NCBI GenBank assembly: GCA_022059125.1
Contig: JAEUWY010000020.1
Span: 372,001-436,000 of the forward strand
Origin: Corynespora cassiicola
Taxonomy: Eukaryota > Ascomycota > Dothideomycetes > Pleosporales > Corynesporascaceae
DNA: 64,000 bases
Reading direction: 5' to 3'
Position 1 is the stretch's first letter. The number at the start of each line of letters is the position of its first letter. The notes below the pieces were generated by a model, which had not been told where the DNA came from, ran no database searches, and worked only from the letters and a program-made list of their open reading frames with translations. Shown here piece by piece: positions 13,315 through 26,559 of the stretch. Position numbers and translations under genes: made by a program.

Positions 13315-14926
13315 AGTAATATTATTTATAAAAAAAGAATTAAATTAAAAATTATATACAATTTATTTTTAAAAAACGGTTTGTTTTTTTTTTTAAAAAA
13401 GGCTAAACTAAAGCTTTAAAATGTAAAAAAAGGCTAAACTAAAGCTTTAAAATGTAAAAAAGTAGAAAGTTTTTTTAAAATAAAATTTAAAATTAAACTA
13501 AATTATTATATATTACATTTATTATTTTAATTTTTATATTTTTAATAGCTATATTAAAATATATAAAAACTTGTATTTAAAAATGAATAAAATTTTAAAA
13601 ACTAATATAAATATTTAAAAAAATAAGATAAAAATATATCTTCAAAGTAAAATATTTTTAATATTAAAAAAGATAGATTTATTTTAAGTTTTTTGATTTT
13701 TAGTATATATCTCATATTTATTATTTATTTTTTAATAATTTTTTAAATACTATTTTAAAATGATTTCTATATTTATATTACTTTCAAAATATATAAAAGT
13801 ATATTTAGCTTATAGCTAGAAAGCTATATTTATTTGTTGAAAAACAAAATTCTAAAAAACTTATAATAATTACTAAAAAAAATTATAAAATTAAGTTTTT
13901 TTTGAAAAATTTATATAAAAGTACTAAAAATTTTTTTTTTTAAAAAAAGCACTTTTAAAATTTTATTATTAAATTTTCTACTTAGAACTATATTTTAAGA
14001 AATTCTAAATCATTAATAAAAAAGAGTTCAAATGCTAAAAAATATATACTAAAATCTTTTAGGTTTTATTTTAAAAAAAATCTAATTTTAAACTTATTTT
14101 TTTAATTAAAAATATACTTTTTTTTAAAAGCAGTATTATTATATATATATTTAATAGAAATGATTTTCTTTTTTTCTAAAACTTATATTACAAATACTAA
14201 TAAAACCAAAATAATGAAAAAAGTTTTTTTTTAACTATATTCTATTTATTTAAAGTTTTATTAAAAAGTACTTTTTTTTATTAATTTATAATTTAACTTT
14301 TCTAAGTATTTATATTTATAAATTAATACTTAATATATTCTATTATATCTATATTTTCATTATAAAAGTTATTTAAATTTATAGAAATTTTTTAGGTAAT
14401 TATTTTTACACTTTTAAAAATACTATTTTTTAAAAAATTAGTAAAAACTTTTAACTCTATTATCTCTATAATAAAGTTATATAGAAAAAATCTGTTTTAA
14501 AATTTTTAAATAAAATATTAAAGTAAATAAAATTAAAATTTTATTATGTAATATATGCTTATATAAGCAATACTCTAATTTTTTAATCTATAATAATTTA
14601 ATTTTTAAATAATATATAAACAATTTTTTTTTCGTTATGTATATATTACTAATAGATCTTTATTTTTATAAAATAAAGAAATAAAATTATACGCTAGAAA
14701 AAAAATAAATCAGCTTTTAAATTTGCAAATTTTTTTACTATACTTTTACTTTAAAATATTAGGTAATAAATATTATAAAAGCTATATAACATTTTTTATA
14801 CAAGAAAGAAACCTCTAAAGCTCTTTAAAATTAATTTTTTTTATTTTAATAGCTAGTCTAGTTACAGAGTTATACTAGTTTAAAAAGTATAACTTTTTTG
14901 GTTTTTTTTTAATGTCACCCCTCTGT
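13315..14926. mobile_element. decayed Tc1-related element, right terminus only
   Basis: The right end (about 14810-14925) reads ...aatgtcacccctctg followed by TA. This is a variant of the neighbouring Tc1-type terminal repeat, and it shares the inner stretch tagctagtctagt with that element. No matching left terminus is visible between 13315 and 13700, so the element is probably truncated or was broken when the first Tc1-type element arrived. A perfect head-to-tail duplication of about 31 bp lies at 13395-13457. No transposase motif could be read. Confidence 0.5.
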
Positions 14927-15435
14927 ATAAGTTATTTTAAATCGCGTAGTTAGATATTATAAATTACTTTAATTAATTATTAGCGATAGAGATAAACTTT
15001 TTATATTAAATTATTAAATAATACTAATATTAGCTATTAGAATTAAAAAAAAGTTATTAACAGTATACTATTTATAGATAAACAGTTAAATAAAAAAATA
15101 AACTAAACTATAAAAATATATTTACGGATATATAGCAACTAAAAATAAAACAATTAAATATTACTACTATCTATAGCATAACTCGCATTTAATGATAAAA
15201 AATTAGTAATAATAAAATAATTTTTTTATTACGTATTATATAAAATATATTTAAATTTTTTATTACTAAAAACTAAAAAAGAACGAATTAAGCTAGTTAT
15301 AAGCTAAGTAATAAATAAATTAAAAAATTATAAAAATTTTATAAATAACTATAAAAAAATATTAAAATAGTATAACGTAAAACTATTTTTTATATTAACT
15401 AAAAACAACAAATAGCATCTTAGCTAAAATATATA

Positions 15436-16500
15436 ACGTAAAGGATAAGCGAGTCGGCCGGATAAGCGAGTCGGCCACTTAATGCCAAGCATTTATATAA
15501 AACTTTAAAGCTTAATAACCTTTTTATTATAATAGCTATTAAAATAAAAATTTAATATTTATAGAATTAAGGTTTATAGCTTTTTATAAATATAAAAAAT
15601 CTATTTATAAGTTTACTAATAAAAAGGTTAGTAAGTTTTAAAGTTTATATAAAGTAATATTAGTTTAGTTAATATAATAACTTTAAAAGAGCTATAATAT
15701 ATAATAATCTTTTTTTTATAAGTAAAATAAATATAAATTAGTATAGTAAATTTATTAACATAGCGTGCAGTACTTATTTTAGTATAGTTTATTTAGTTTA
15801 TTTAATAATATTATTTAAAAAGTTATATAATTAAACCTTTAAAAAATAGTAACTTTTTTAAAAATTCTAAGCTTATTATAAACTAATTAATATATAGTAT
15901 TATTAGAAATATAATATTTTAGAATAATAAATATTAAAATTAAATATTAAAATTAAATTATATTTTAGTAATATGTATTTACTTATATAAAACGCTAAAT
16001 TTAACTTTTTTTAAAAAGATTTTTGCTAAAATAGTTTCTAAGTATAATAAATATTAAACTAAAAGTTTTTAAAAAGTTTTAAATTAAATATATAGTATAT
16101 AAATTTAAAAAATAATTTTTTTTAATATTACTTAAATAAACTAAATAAACTATACTAAAATAAGTACTGCACGCTATGTTAATAAATTTACTATACTAAT
16201 TTATATTTATTTTACTTATAAAAAAAAGATTATTATATATTATAGCTCTTTTAAAGTTATTATATTAACTAAACTAATATTACTTTATATAAACTTTAAA
16301 ACTTACTAACCTTTTTATTAGTAAACTTATAAATAGATTTTTTATATTTATAAAAAGCTATAAACCTTAATTCTATAAATATTAAATTTTTATTTTAATA
16401 GCTATTATAATAAAAAGGTTATTAAGCTTTAAAGTTTTATATAAATGCTTGGCATTAAGTGGCCGACTCGCTTATCCGGCCGACTCGCTTATCCTTTACG

Positions 16501-16501
<1 letters not shown>
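15436..16501. mobile_element. palindromic foldback element with pogo-type termini, copy 2
   Basis: The ends acgtaaaggataagcgagtc and reverse complement are flanked by TA (15434-15435 and 16502-16503). It has the same long-arm inverted organisation as the copy at 8070-9139 and is clearly related to it along the arms. Length is 1066 bp. It sits at a different position of the Gypsy element, so this was an independent insertion. A (TA)n run of about 30 bp follows the right end. No coding capacity is seen. Confidence 0.82.
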
Positions 16502-16536
<35 letters not shown>

Positions 16537-17780
16537 TTTTATAAATGTTTTTTAAATAATATAACTAAGTAAAAAATTAAATTACGTTGAAATTGGACTA
16601 TTTTTAATTCTAAAACAAAAAAACCAGTTAACTATAAACTCTAACTTTTTACTAATATTAAAATATATTTAGTGTTTTATATATTACTACTAGAATCTAT
16701 TAACGCCGAAATACTAGTTTAAAAATACTTTTATTATAAAATAAAAAAAAAATTAAATTTAAAGTTAATATACTGTTAAACTACCGCAAAATTAGATAAA
16801 AAAATTCTAAAATAAATAGTTTATTTAAAAATTTTTAGTTAAATAAAAAAAATATTTTAATTTAGAAAATATTTAAAAATTAGAAAAAATTTTATAAAAT
16901 TATTAGTAACTGCTAAAAAAATATTAAAAAAAAAATATTATTTATTACTATACAGAGTTAGAATAAAAGAACTTACTTATAAAGAAAAAGCTTATTTTTT
17001 AAAAATAATTAGAGATCTAATAATACAGAATAACTATTAAACAGTTTAAAAAATTAAAAAATAAATTAGTTTACGGCTGTAGCGCTAGTAAAAGCTTTAA
17101 AATTTATTAAAACTATTTTTTAGTTTAGCGTTTTTAGTATTTTTAGCTGCTTTAGTTTTTTTTACAGCTTTTAAATCTATATTAAATAACTTTTATTTTT
17201 ATTTTTTAAAATTTTTTTTTATTTTTATAAACGCTTTAGTTTAAAACGCGTATTATATATCTGCGCTAAAATAGCTTTAGCTAAATATTTTTTTTACAAA
17301 AATAGTTTTAGTTACTTTTTTTTAGCTTATCTATTTTAGAGTTAATTTTAAAAAAGTTAAAAAGTAAAATATTAACTAGTATATATAACTAACAGCCCGC
17401 GTACTTATAATTTTTATACTTTTTATTTAGTAATAATAGTTTAAGTATTAATATAATTTTTATAAATATAATAATAAGCAGTACTGCGTAATAATATTAA
17501 ATTAGTTTATAAAAATATTAAGTTAAAAAAAAAGTAGTATTATAAATCTGAGAAAGTGGGCGGCGTAAGTAATACTTTTAAAAAATAGCTAATAATAAGT
17601 ACTAATAGTAAGTACTTATTATTTTACTAAGCTAAAATAAGTTATATAACAGTTTTATAGAAATAGTAATACTAAAAAAAACTTAGTATAAAATTTATAG
17701 AACTTATAATTTAGCGTTTTATAAATTTTATAGTTTTATAAAAATAGTTTTATAAAACTATAAGATTTTATAGAACCTAA

Positions 17781-18011
17781 TATATATATAGTTCGTATAA
17801 TTATATTTTATAATTATATTTATTTTATTAGCAAATTTATTATTTAAAATTAACTACTAATCTATTATACTTTATTACTAATATAGAGATCTGTATAGTA
17901 TATTATATATTATTTTACTTATATAATTTTACTAGTATTTATTTTTAAAAATTAATTTAAGCAGCTATTTATTTTTTAGCTTTACTTATAGCCTGTAGTA
18001 CAGCCTTAATA
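17781..18011 (+). repeat. Gypsy LTR (3' LTR of copy C)
   Basis: About 230 bp, almost identical to 28571-28802 and in inverted form to 19514-19745 and 25912-26140. The termini appear as ta...ta where TG...CA would be expected, consistent with RIP at CpA/TpG. The boundaries come from where the four copies stop matching and are good to a few bases. Confidence 0.7.
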
Positions 18012-19017
18012 AGTACTTTTAGTTACTTATAAAGTATTAAAAGCACTTCTTAGAAAGTAAAATTATACTATTATTAGTTTAGTATACTTACTTTTTATAA
18101 AAAATATTTATTACTTTTATTAACTATAGGTATAAAATATCTAATCTGTTAAAAAAAAATTTACTTTTAGTAAAAAAATACATATATTAAATATAAATAT
18201 AATAAATATATATTTATTATTATTTAAAAGGTTATTTCTAACCGCGGTAGAGTCTATAATAACTTATTATAAACTATAATAAGCTAAAAGAAAAATAAAA
18301 AAAAAAGTTTAAATTATAGTTTAAAAAACTTAGTTAGTTAAAAACTGGGCAAAAAAGTAAAAGTAAAATATTATAAAGTATACTACTTTATAATACTTTT
18401 TAATTATTTATTTTTTAGAATAGAAAGCTAAAAATAGATTTTAAAAGTTAAACGCCTAAAAAAGTAAAAAAAACTAAATTAAAAAAATTAAAAAAGTTTT
18501 TTTTATACTTTTTAATTAATAAAAGTTTAAAGTATTTACAGATAGTAAGCTTTACTACTATTTTACTTTACTTTTTATTTAAAATTATCATTATTTTCTA
18601 AAAGACGTATATAGATAGCTTATAAAAAACTATTTTAAAAAAAATAATATCTAATAAAATATTATAATAAAAAAAAGGCGAAGAGTAAAAGCAGCTTTTT
18701 TTTTTATTTTTACTTTCTTTTAATTTAATTATTTAATATAATTACTTTTAGAGGCGGAAACAGTTATAAAAAAAATAATATAAAATTTTAGACGTAGTTA
18801 TAACCTATAAAAACCTATTATAGTTTATAACTAGTCTAAAAAAGTTATTGAAATTATATATAATTTTATATATATTTTTTAATTATTATACAGTCTCTTA
18901 TTAGCGATTTATCTTAATACTACTTTACTAAATACTAAAATAGTAATAGTTAACTCTTTTCTGTATTCGCGCATCTGTTCTAAATAATTTTAAATTATTT
19001 TAATTATAATTATTATA

Positions 19018-19050
<33 letters not shown>

Positions 19051-19513
19051 AACTATAAAAAAATTATACTAAAACTGTAAGTTAAAATAGTAAAAAATTA
19101 TTAATCTAAAGTTTATAAATATTATATATTAATACTAATACTAAACTAGCGCTATACGCGTAAAAATATAAATTACTATATTTAAAATATAACTTTTATT
19201 TACTACTACTACTATTACTATTTTTCCTACTACTATTACTATTTTTACTACTACTATTACTATTTTTACTACGACTATTACTATTTTTACTACTACTATT
19301 ACTATTTTTACTACTACTATTATTATTTTTAAACTTAATCTTAGACTTAAAGTTATTATTATTACTACTACTACTCTGTAAAAAATATTAGTATACGCTA
19401 TATATATACTAAAAAATAAATTTACTATATAAAATATATAAATAATAAGTTAATTAAGCGCATTAGTAATATAATACTATTCATTTAAAATTAATATAAA
19501 GAACTAAACTAAT
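18012..19513. other. unassigned AT-rich sequence between Gypsy copies C and B
   Basis: No homology to the other elements in the window was noticed. It contains the 21-bp tandem repeat described at 19200-19330 and a (TA)n stretch at about 19020-19050. A few GC-bearing islands (for example near 18660, 18750 and 18970) survive. No open frame or transposon terminus was recognised. Confidence 0.4.
19200..19330. repeat. 21-bp tandem repeat (minisatellite)
   Basis: Five consecutive 21-bp units (19221-19241, 19242-19262, 19263-19283, 19284-19304, 19305-19325) of the form tttttactactactattacta, plus a partial unit on the left. Only single-base changes occur between units. The length is a multiple of three, so the minus strand could once have coded a 7-residue repeat; a Ser/Asn/Lys reading has no stops in one frame. 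Confidence 0.85.
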
Positions 19514-22500
19514 TATTAAGGCTGTGCTACAGGCTATAAGCGAGGCTAGAAAGCAAGTAGCTGCTTAAGTTAATTCTCGGAAATAAATATTAGTAGAGTT
19601 ACGTAAGTAAAATAATATATAATATACTATATAAATCTCTGTATTAGTAATAGAGTATAATAAATTAATAGTTAATTCTAAATAATAGATTTGCTAATAA
19701 GATAAATATAATTATAAAATTTAATTATATAAGCTTTATATATATTAAGTTTTATAAATTTTATACTAAATTTTTTTTAGTATTAATATTTTTATAAAAC
19801 TGTTACGTAATTCGTTTTAGCTTAGTAAAATAATAAATATTTACTATTAATATTTATTATTAGTTATTTTTTAAAAGCGTTGTCTGCGCTGTCTACTTTT
19901 TTAAATTTATAATACTATTTTTTTTTTTAGTTTAATATTTTTATAAGCTAATTTAATATTATCGCGCAGTACCGCTTATTATTATATTTATAAAAATTAT
20001 ATTAATATTTAAAGTATTATTATAATAGTTACTTACAAACGTTACGTAAAAAATAATTTAACTTATAAACTATTATTATTAAGTAAAAAGTATAGAAATT
20101 ATAAGTACGCGGGCTGTTAGTTATATATACTAGTTAATATTTTACTTTCTAATTTTTTAAAATTAATTCTAAAATAAATAAATTAAAAAAGAAAAAAAAG
20201 TAATAGAAACTATTTAAAAAAAAAATTTTAGTTAAAACTGCTGTAACGCAAATACGCAATATATATTTTAAACTAAAATATTTATAAAAATAAAAAAAGT
20301 TTTTTTTTAAAAAAAAAAGTAAAAGTTATTTAATATAAATTTAAAAGCTGTAAAAAAGCTAAAATAGTTAAAAATATTAGAAACGCTAAACTAAAAAATA
20401 GTTTTAATAAATTTTAAAGCTTCTGCTAGCGCTGCAGCTATAAATTAATTTATTTTTTAATTTTTTTAATTTTTTAATAATTATTTTATATTATTAAGTT
20501 TCTAATTATTTTTAGAAAATAAACTTTTTTTTTATAAGTAAGTTTTTTTGTTCTAACTCTGTGTAGTAGTAAATAATATATTTTTTTTAATATTTTTTTA
20601 GTAGTTACTAATAATTTTATAAATTTTTTTTTAGTTTTTAAATATTTTCTAAATTAAAATTTTTTTTTATTTAACTAAAAATTTCTAAATAAACTATTTA
20701 TTTTAGAATTTTTTTTATTTAATTTCGCGGTAGTTTAGCAGTACTTTAATTTTAAATTTAATTTTTTTTTTATTTTATAATAAAAGTATTTTTAAACTAG
20801 TATTTCGGCGTTAATAAATTCTAGTAGTAATATATAAAATACTAAATATATTTTAGTATTAGTAGAAAATTAGAGTTTATAGTTAACTAGTTCTTTTTGT
20901 TCTAAAATTAAAAATAGTCCAACTTTAATATAATCTAATTTTTTACTTAGTTATATTATTTAAAATTTTTTTATAAAAAAATATATTTTATTCTTTTTTT
21001 TTAGCTAAAATACTATTTTTTGTTTTTAGTTAATATAAAAAATAGTTTTATATTATACTGTTTTAATATTTTTCTGTAATTATTTGTAAAGTTTTTATAA
21101 TTTTTTTAATTTATTTATTACTTAATTTACAACTAGCTTAAATTTTTTTTTTTTAATTTTTAGTAATAAAAAATTTAAATATATTCTGTGTAATACGTAA
21201 TAAAAAATTACTTTATTATTACTAATTCTCTATTATTAAATACTAGTTATACTATAAATAGTAGTAATATCTAATTATTTTATTTTTAGTTACTATATAT
21301 CTGTAGATATATTTTTATAGTTTAATTTATTTTTTCTATTTAACTATCTATCTGTAAATAATATACTATTAATAATTTTTTTTAAATTTTAATAGCTAAT
21401 ATTAGTATTATTTAATAGTTTAATATAAAAAAATTGTCTCTGTTGCTGATAATTAATTAAAATAATTTATAATATCTAACTACGTAATTTAAAATAATTT
21501 ATACTAGTTTTAATATAGTATAGTTATTTTTAAATAAAATTATTTCTGCGTATTTTATAAATCTATTTATAACTACTAAAATAATATTATAAAATACTTT
21601 AAAAACTAAATTTTACAACGTTAGTAGTTTAGTAATAAAGTTTATAGTAATATCTGTTTAAAATTTATTTAGTATTTTTATAGCTTATAGCTCTCTGTAC
21701 TAAGCATATATACTATACTTATTTTTTTAATATATTATATATTTTTTTAATAAATTTTGCTACTTAGTTTTTTAATTTAAAAATATTTTATATTTATTAT
21801 ATTAGTTTAATTATTTATTTAATATTTAGATGTCTGTATAACAGATTTTTATAATACTATTAAATAATAGTTTAGTAAAGTTTTTTTAGTATTTATTAAT
21901 ATACTGTTATAATAAAATTAATACTGTGTGCTAGTTTTAAAATACTATTTAACGCTTATTTAAAAATAGCAACTTTATCTATTAATTTAATTTTTATAAT
22001 ATTTATCTTTTAGCTTAAAGCGTCTGCTTATCTATTTTTTTTACTTAATATATAAATAATTTTAAATTTATACTGTTTTAGTTTTTTACTCTATCTAGTA
22101 TATTATTAGTTTAATAGTTTAGTTATTATAAATATTATTAAATTTTTATAATTTAAATATACTATAAGTTCTAAACAACTTTTTGTATAAATTCTCTAAT
22201 ATTTAAAAAAGTTTATAATAGTAAGTAATTTTTTATTATAAATATTATAATTTTTTTTTAGCTCTGCTAAATTTTTTTAAATAATAAATAATTATATATT
22301 ATTTACTTTTTTTAATTAATATATATTTTTATTACTAAGTCTAATACGTCTGTTTCTATACGTAAAAATTTTCTATTAATAAAAAATATAAAAATTAGTA
22401 GTAATATATTTACTTTTTTAAATATTTTAAAAACCTGTTACTAGTCTGTATTCTACTTAAATAGTATTTTTTTTTATTAATTTTATAAGTAGTAGTATTT

Positions 22501-25500
22501 TTTTTAAGTAGTAATTAATAAACAGTTTATTAAAGTTATAGAATTCTAAAAAAAATTATATATTTTTAATATTTTTTAGTATTAGCTAATTTCTAACTAC
22601 TTTAATTTTTTTTAAACTAATTTTAACTTTATATTTTTCTATAATATATTTTAAAAATTTAACTTTTTTTTTATAACATTTATATTTTTTTAGTTTAAAT
22701 TATAGTTTTACTTTTTTAAATATTTTAGTACTTTTTATACGTACTAAACGTGTTTCTTTAAATTCTTAAAAAAAACTAAAATATTATTTAAATATATAAT
22801 AATAAATATATCTAGATATACTTTTAATACGTTATTAATAAGTATTTAATATATTATAAGTGCGTTAGTAAAACTAAATAGTATTATAAAATACTTATAG
22901 TGTTTATACCGCGTTTAGAATACTGTTTTTTATTTTTTTATTTTTTTTTATATATATTAAGTTATATACGCTTTAAAAATTTAAAACTATAAATATTTAC
23001 GTTTTAGATAGCTTATTTTTAAGCTTTTAAATATTTAGTAGTAGATATTTATTTTTAATTATAATATTATTAAATTTTTTATAATTTATATATAACTGTA
23101 AAAATCTATTTTTTTTTAAAAATAAAAATAATTAAATATTCCGCCTTTAATGTTAATTTACGTATAAATTTTTTTTTAAAATTTTTATTAAAATATACTT
23201 ATAATACTATAAGTTTTTTTTTTAATAAACTATAAATAAGTTTAAAAGTTAGATATATTTTTTTTAAAAAAGCTATTTCGCAGTTCTAGAGCTAATACTT
23301 AAATAATACTTTATTTATTTATTTTTAGAAAAATATTTTTTATTTACTATATTTTTTAGAAATTTTAAAAGTTATATAAGTTATTTTTAAAACTTTTTTT
23401 TTTATTTAGTAGCTTTTTATTAAATTTAGTAGAGTTAACTTTTTTTTTAAAAAATGTTTTAGTTAATTTTTTACTGCTTATATTATTTAGCGTAATTTTA
23501 TTTACTATTAAATACTACTAATATATAGATTTTAATATAATAACGTAATTATATTTTATAAACAAAAATTTCTTTTTTTTCTAGTTAACATATAAATTAT
23601 ACTTTCTAAACTATAGAAGTTCTAAAATAATATTATAAATAGCTATATTTAAAATATTAAAAAAAATCTTTTTTTAGTATTTTTAGATATTTATAATAGT
23701 TATAGTTTTTTAATCTACTAATACTTTTTTTAGTATTTTTTTATTTATAATATAAAGTAAATAGAGTTATTTTTTAGTATATATATTTATTTTACTTCTT
23801 TTTACAGCCTGCTATAAAATATAGTTATACTAAATTTTTATATCTAATAGTACTTTTACTTAATATCTGTTAAGCTTAATAAATAGCTTAACTAATTTTT
23901 TTAAATTAGTAGTATATAATATTTCAGATTTATTTTAGACGCTAAGTATTATTTTAAAAAAAACTTATTACTAAATCTGTATAAGCGTTTTTTATTCTAG
24001 TAATATTTATAATTTTTATATAAATATATTTACTAAAAATTTTATATATATTTTTTATTAATTAGTATATTTATTACGAGTTTTTTAGTTTCGTTTATTT
24101 TAAAAAAAATTTATACTTATTATTTATTTTATAAGTAAGTGTTATATACGTGTATTTTACAGTTAAATTACTAATACTTATATTTACGTAGTTTAAATAG
24201 AAACTAATTTACAGCTATTTTATTTAAACAGTAAATTTAATATTAGTTTTTTTAGTAAAAAGTTTATAAATAAATTACGTATTTTAAATTTTTTAAATTT
24301 AAATAGTATTACAGTTTTTACGTGTTTTAGCTTTATAAAAAACTTAAAACTATATTTAGTTTATTATTATTTAAGTCTAGTAAAACTTATAGTCTAATTT
24401 TTAAATTTAGTTAGTTAATTTATTTTTATATTTTAGAACTGTGTTGTGTTACTATTAGCGTTTTTTTAAATTTTAATTTTTTTTATCTAAATTATAGTTT
24501 TTTTTTTAATTATTTATATATTATAAATAATTCTTTTTACTATACAGGCGTTTTTATTAAATTTTTTTAATTTTTTTTATAAACTTCTGCTAGTTTTTAT
24601 TTTTATATAAAAATTTTATTAACTTTAAATTTAATAAATTTAAATAACGTACTGCTGTTACTATTTTATTTAAACTTATAGCTATAGTTATTTAAATATT
24701 TTTTATAATCGTATGCGTTGTAAAAAGCTTTTTTTTTTTTAAAACTAAGTTTTTTAAATTTAACTTTTTTAAAAATACTTCTAAACTTTATTTAACTATT
24801 TTTATTTTAATACTAAATGTAGTTAAAAAAATTTTTTATTTTTTTATATTACAGTAGTTTACTGTTGTAGATAAATTCTGTTTTATAAAATCTATTTATA
24901 ATAACTTTCTATTTATTATCTGTGTTAGATTTATTATTTAAAATAGTTTATAATATATTTAGCTGTTAAATAACTTTATTTTTTAATTAATAGTTTTTTA
25001 TAATATAGTCTATCTTTCCACACGCGTAGTAAGTTATAGCTTTACTTTTAAACTTATTATTTTTTTTTTATTATTTACTTATTCTAATTTTTAGATATTA
25101 TCTAAAACTATTAGTTTATTACTATAAGTATTGCGAGTAAAATGCGTTACTTTATATTTAACTTATTTACTAGTATTAGTGTTATAGTACTTTTTACTAT
25201 AGCTTAGTTTAGTACGTTATTTATATTTTAAATTTTAGTTTTAGTGTAATTCTATACACAGTTTATACAGTTTTTAATTAATATTAATAAATTTATTTAT
25301 AAATTATTTAAGCGTGTTAAGCTGAGCTCTAAAACATATAAATTTTTTTTTAATATTAGATTTAAGTTTTTAGCAGTATATTATTATAAATACTTTATTA
25401 TTTTATTTAGTAAAAATTAATAGTTACTAAAATTTATTAGTGTAGTTAGCAGCTAAAACCTGTTATTTAAAATATTAAATAATTTATTTAGTAATTATAT

Positions 25501-26140
25501 TTTTATTAAAAACTTTAAAAATTTATTTAATTTTTTTCTTAAATTTGTTAAAGTTTTTTATCTATTTAATAATATTATTATTAACTTCGCTGTTCTTATA
25601 CTTAATAAAAACTAATTTAATCTATTAAAGTATTTTACTTTTTATATATATAGCTATAAATATAACGCGTTTTTTTTTTTAATATTTTTATTTTAAAAAT
25701 TAAAGAATAAGTTAAGCTGTAAAAGCTAGTCTTTAAACTTACTTTATTCTTTATAATAAAAATTAGATATTACTATTTTAATAGAATTATTGTCTGCTGT
25801 ATTAAATTATATAATTACACTAATAGTAGCTTTAGTACTAATAGTACTATTAGTTAAAGTTAAAAATGCGCGTAATTTTAAAGTAGTACTTATTTTAAAA
25901 AGTATTTATAATATTAAAGCTATACTACAGACTATAAGTAAAGCTAAAAAATAAATAGCTGCTTAAATTAATTTTTAAAAATAAATACTAGTAAAGTTAC
26001 GTAAGTAAAATAATATATAATATACTATATAAATTTTCGTATTAGTAATAAAGCATAATAAATTAATAGTTAATTCTAAATAATAAATTTACTAATAAAA
26101 TAAATATAGTTATAAAATATAATTATATAAACTATATATA
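19514..26140 (-). mobile_element. Gypsy (chromovirus-type) retrotransposon copy B, full length
   Basis: This is the only copy with LTRs at both ends: 3' LTR about 19514-19745 and 5' LTR about 25912-26140 (coding strand is minus), giving roughly 6.6 kb. The interior is collinear with copy A and, inverted, with copies C and D. Order on the coding strand is 5' LTR, gag/pol region (about 25900 to 21400), integrase near 21400-21550, chromodomain-like end near 20500-20950, 3' LTR. RIP has introduced stops throughout. It provides the empty-site reference for the palindromic element in copy A. Confidence 0.8.
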
Positions 26141-26559
26141 AGTACTTTATCTGCGCTTACCTGTCTCTATTATAAATACTTACTATTAGTACTTATAAAT
26201 GTTTACTTTATTAAAATATAAATTCTAAATTATATAGTTTTTTTAATTACGTAATATAGTACAGCAGTTTTTTTTTAGGCGCGTAATTATATGTATAATT
26301 AGAGCTGCGCTTTTAGTATTGCCTACCTAAATTCTTCTAAAACTGTATTATAATACTAGTAAACTAGTAAGCTTATAAAATAGAAATTACTTACTTACTT
26401 ATTAATAACTTAATTATTTTTTATTACCTCTAGTTACTGTTTTATTAGATATCTAACTAGTATTATTTCTATTTTTTTTTATTAATTCATATTTACTATT
26501 TAGTTTTAGTCTAGTACAGCTAAAAGAAAAAAACTCCCGTAGCTCTTTCGATATAATAT
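26141..26559. other. AT-rich segment with a match to the HET upstream region
   Basis: This segment lies between the 5' LTR of Gypsy B and the start of Gypsy D. Bases about 26493-26553 match 29246-29305, the DNA directly upstream of the HET gene, with differences that are mostly C/T and G/A (tagtctagtacagctaaaag here, tagcccagcacagctgagag there). The rest is unassigned. Confidence 0.6.

Larger units (their letters stand above)
14927..18011 (+). mobile_element. Gypsy (chromovirus-type) copy C, 3' half, with 3' LTR
   Basis: The plus strand near 14975-15120 still reads I-S-D-R-D-K-L-F...N-Y...A-I-x-I-K-x-K-L-x-T-x-Y, the Gypsy integrase core (S-D-R-D-x-x-F and the x-A-Y-H-P-Q-T-D-G-Q region), with TGG and CAA/CAG codons turned into stops. 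Around 16560-16900 the pattern P-V-N-Y-K-L-x-L-P...H-x-V-F-H-V-x-x-L followed by a chromodomain-like stretch can be guessed after allowing for RIP. The palindromic element 15436-16501 is nested inside. The 3' LTR is about 17781-18011. The 5' half is missing; it starts at the Tc1-related terminus. Confidence 0.8.
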
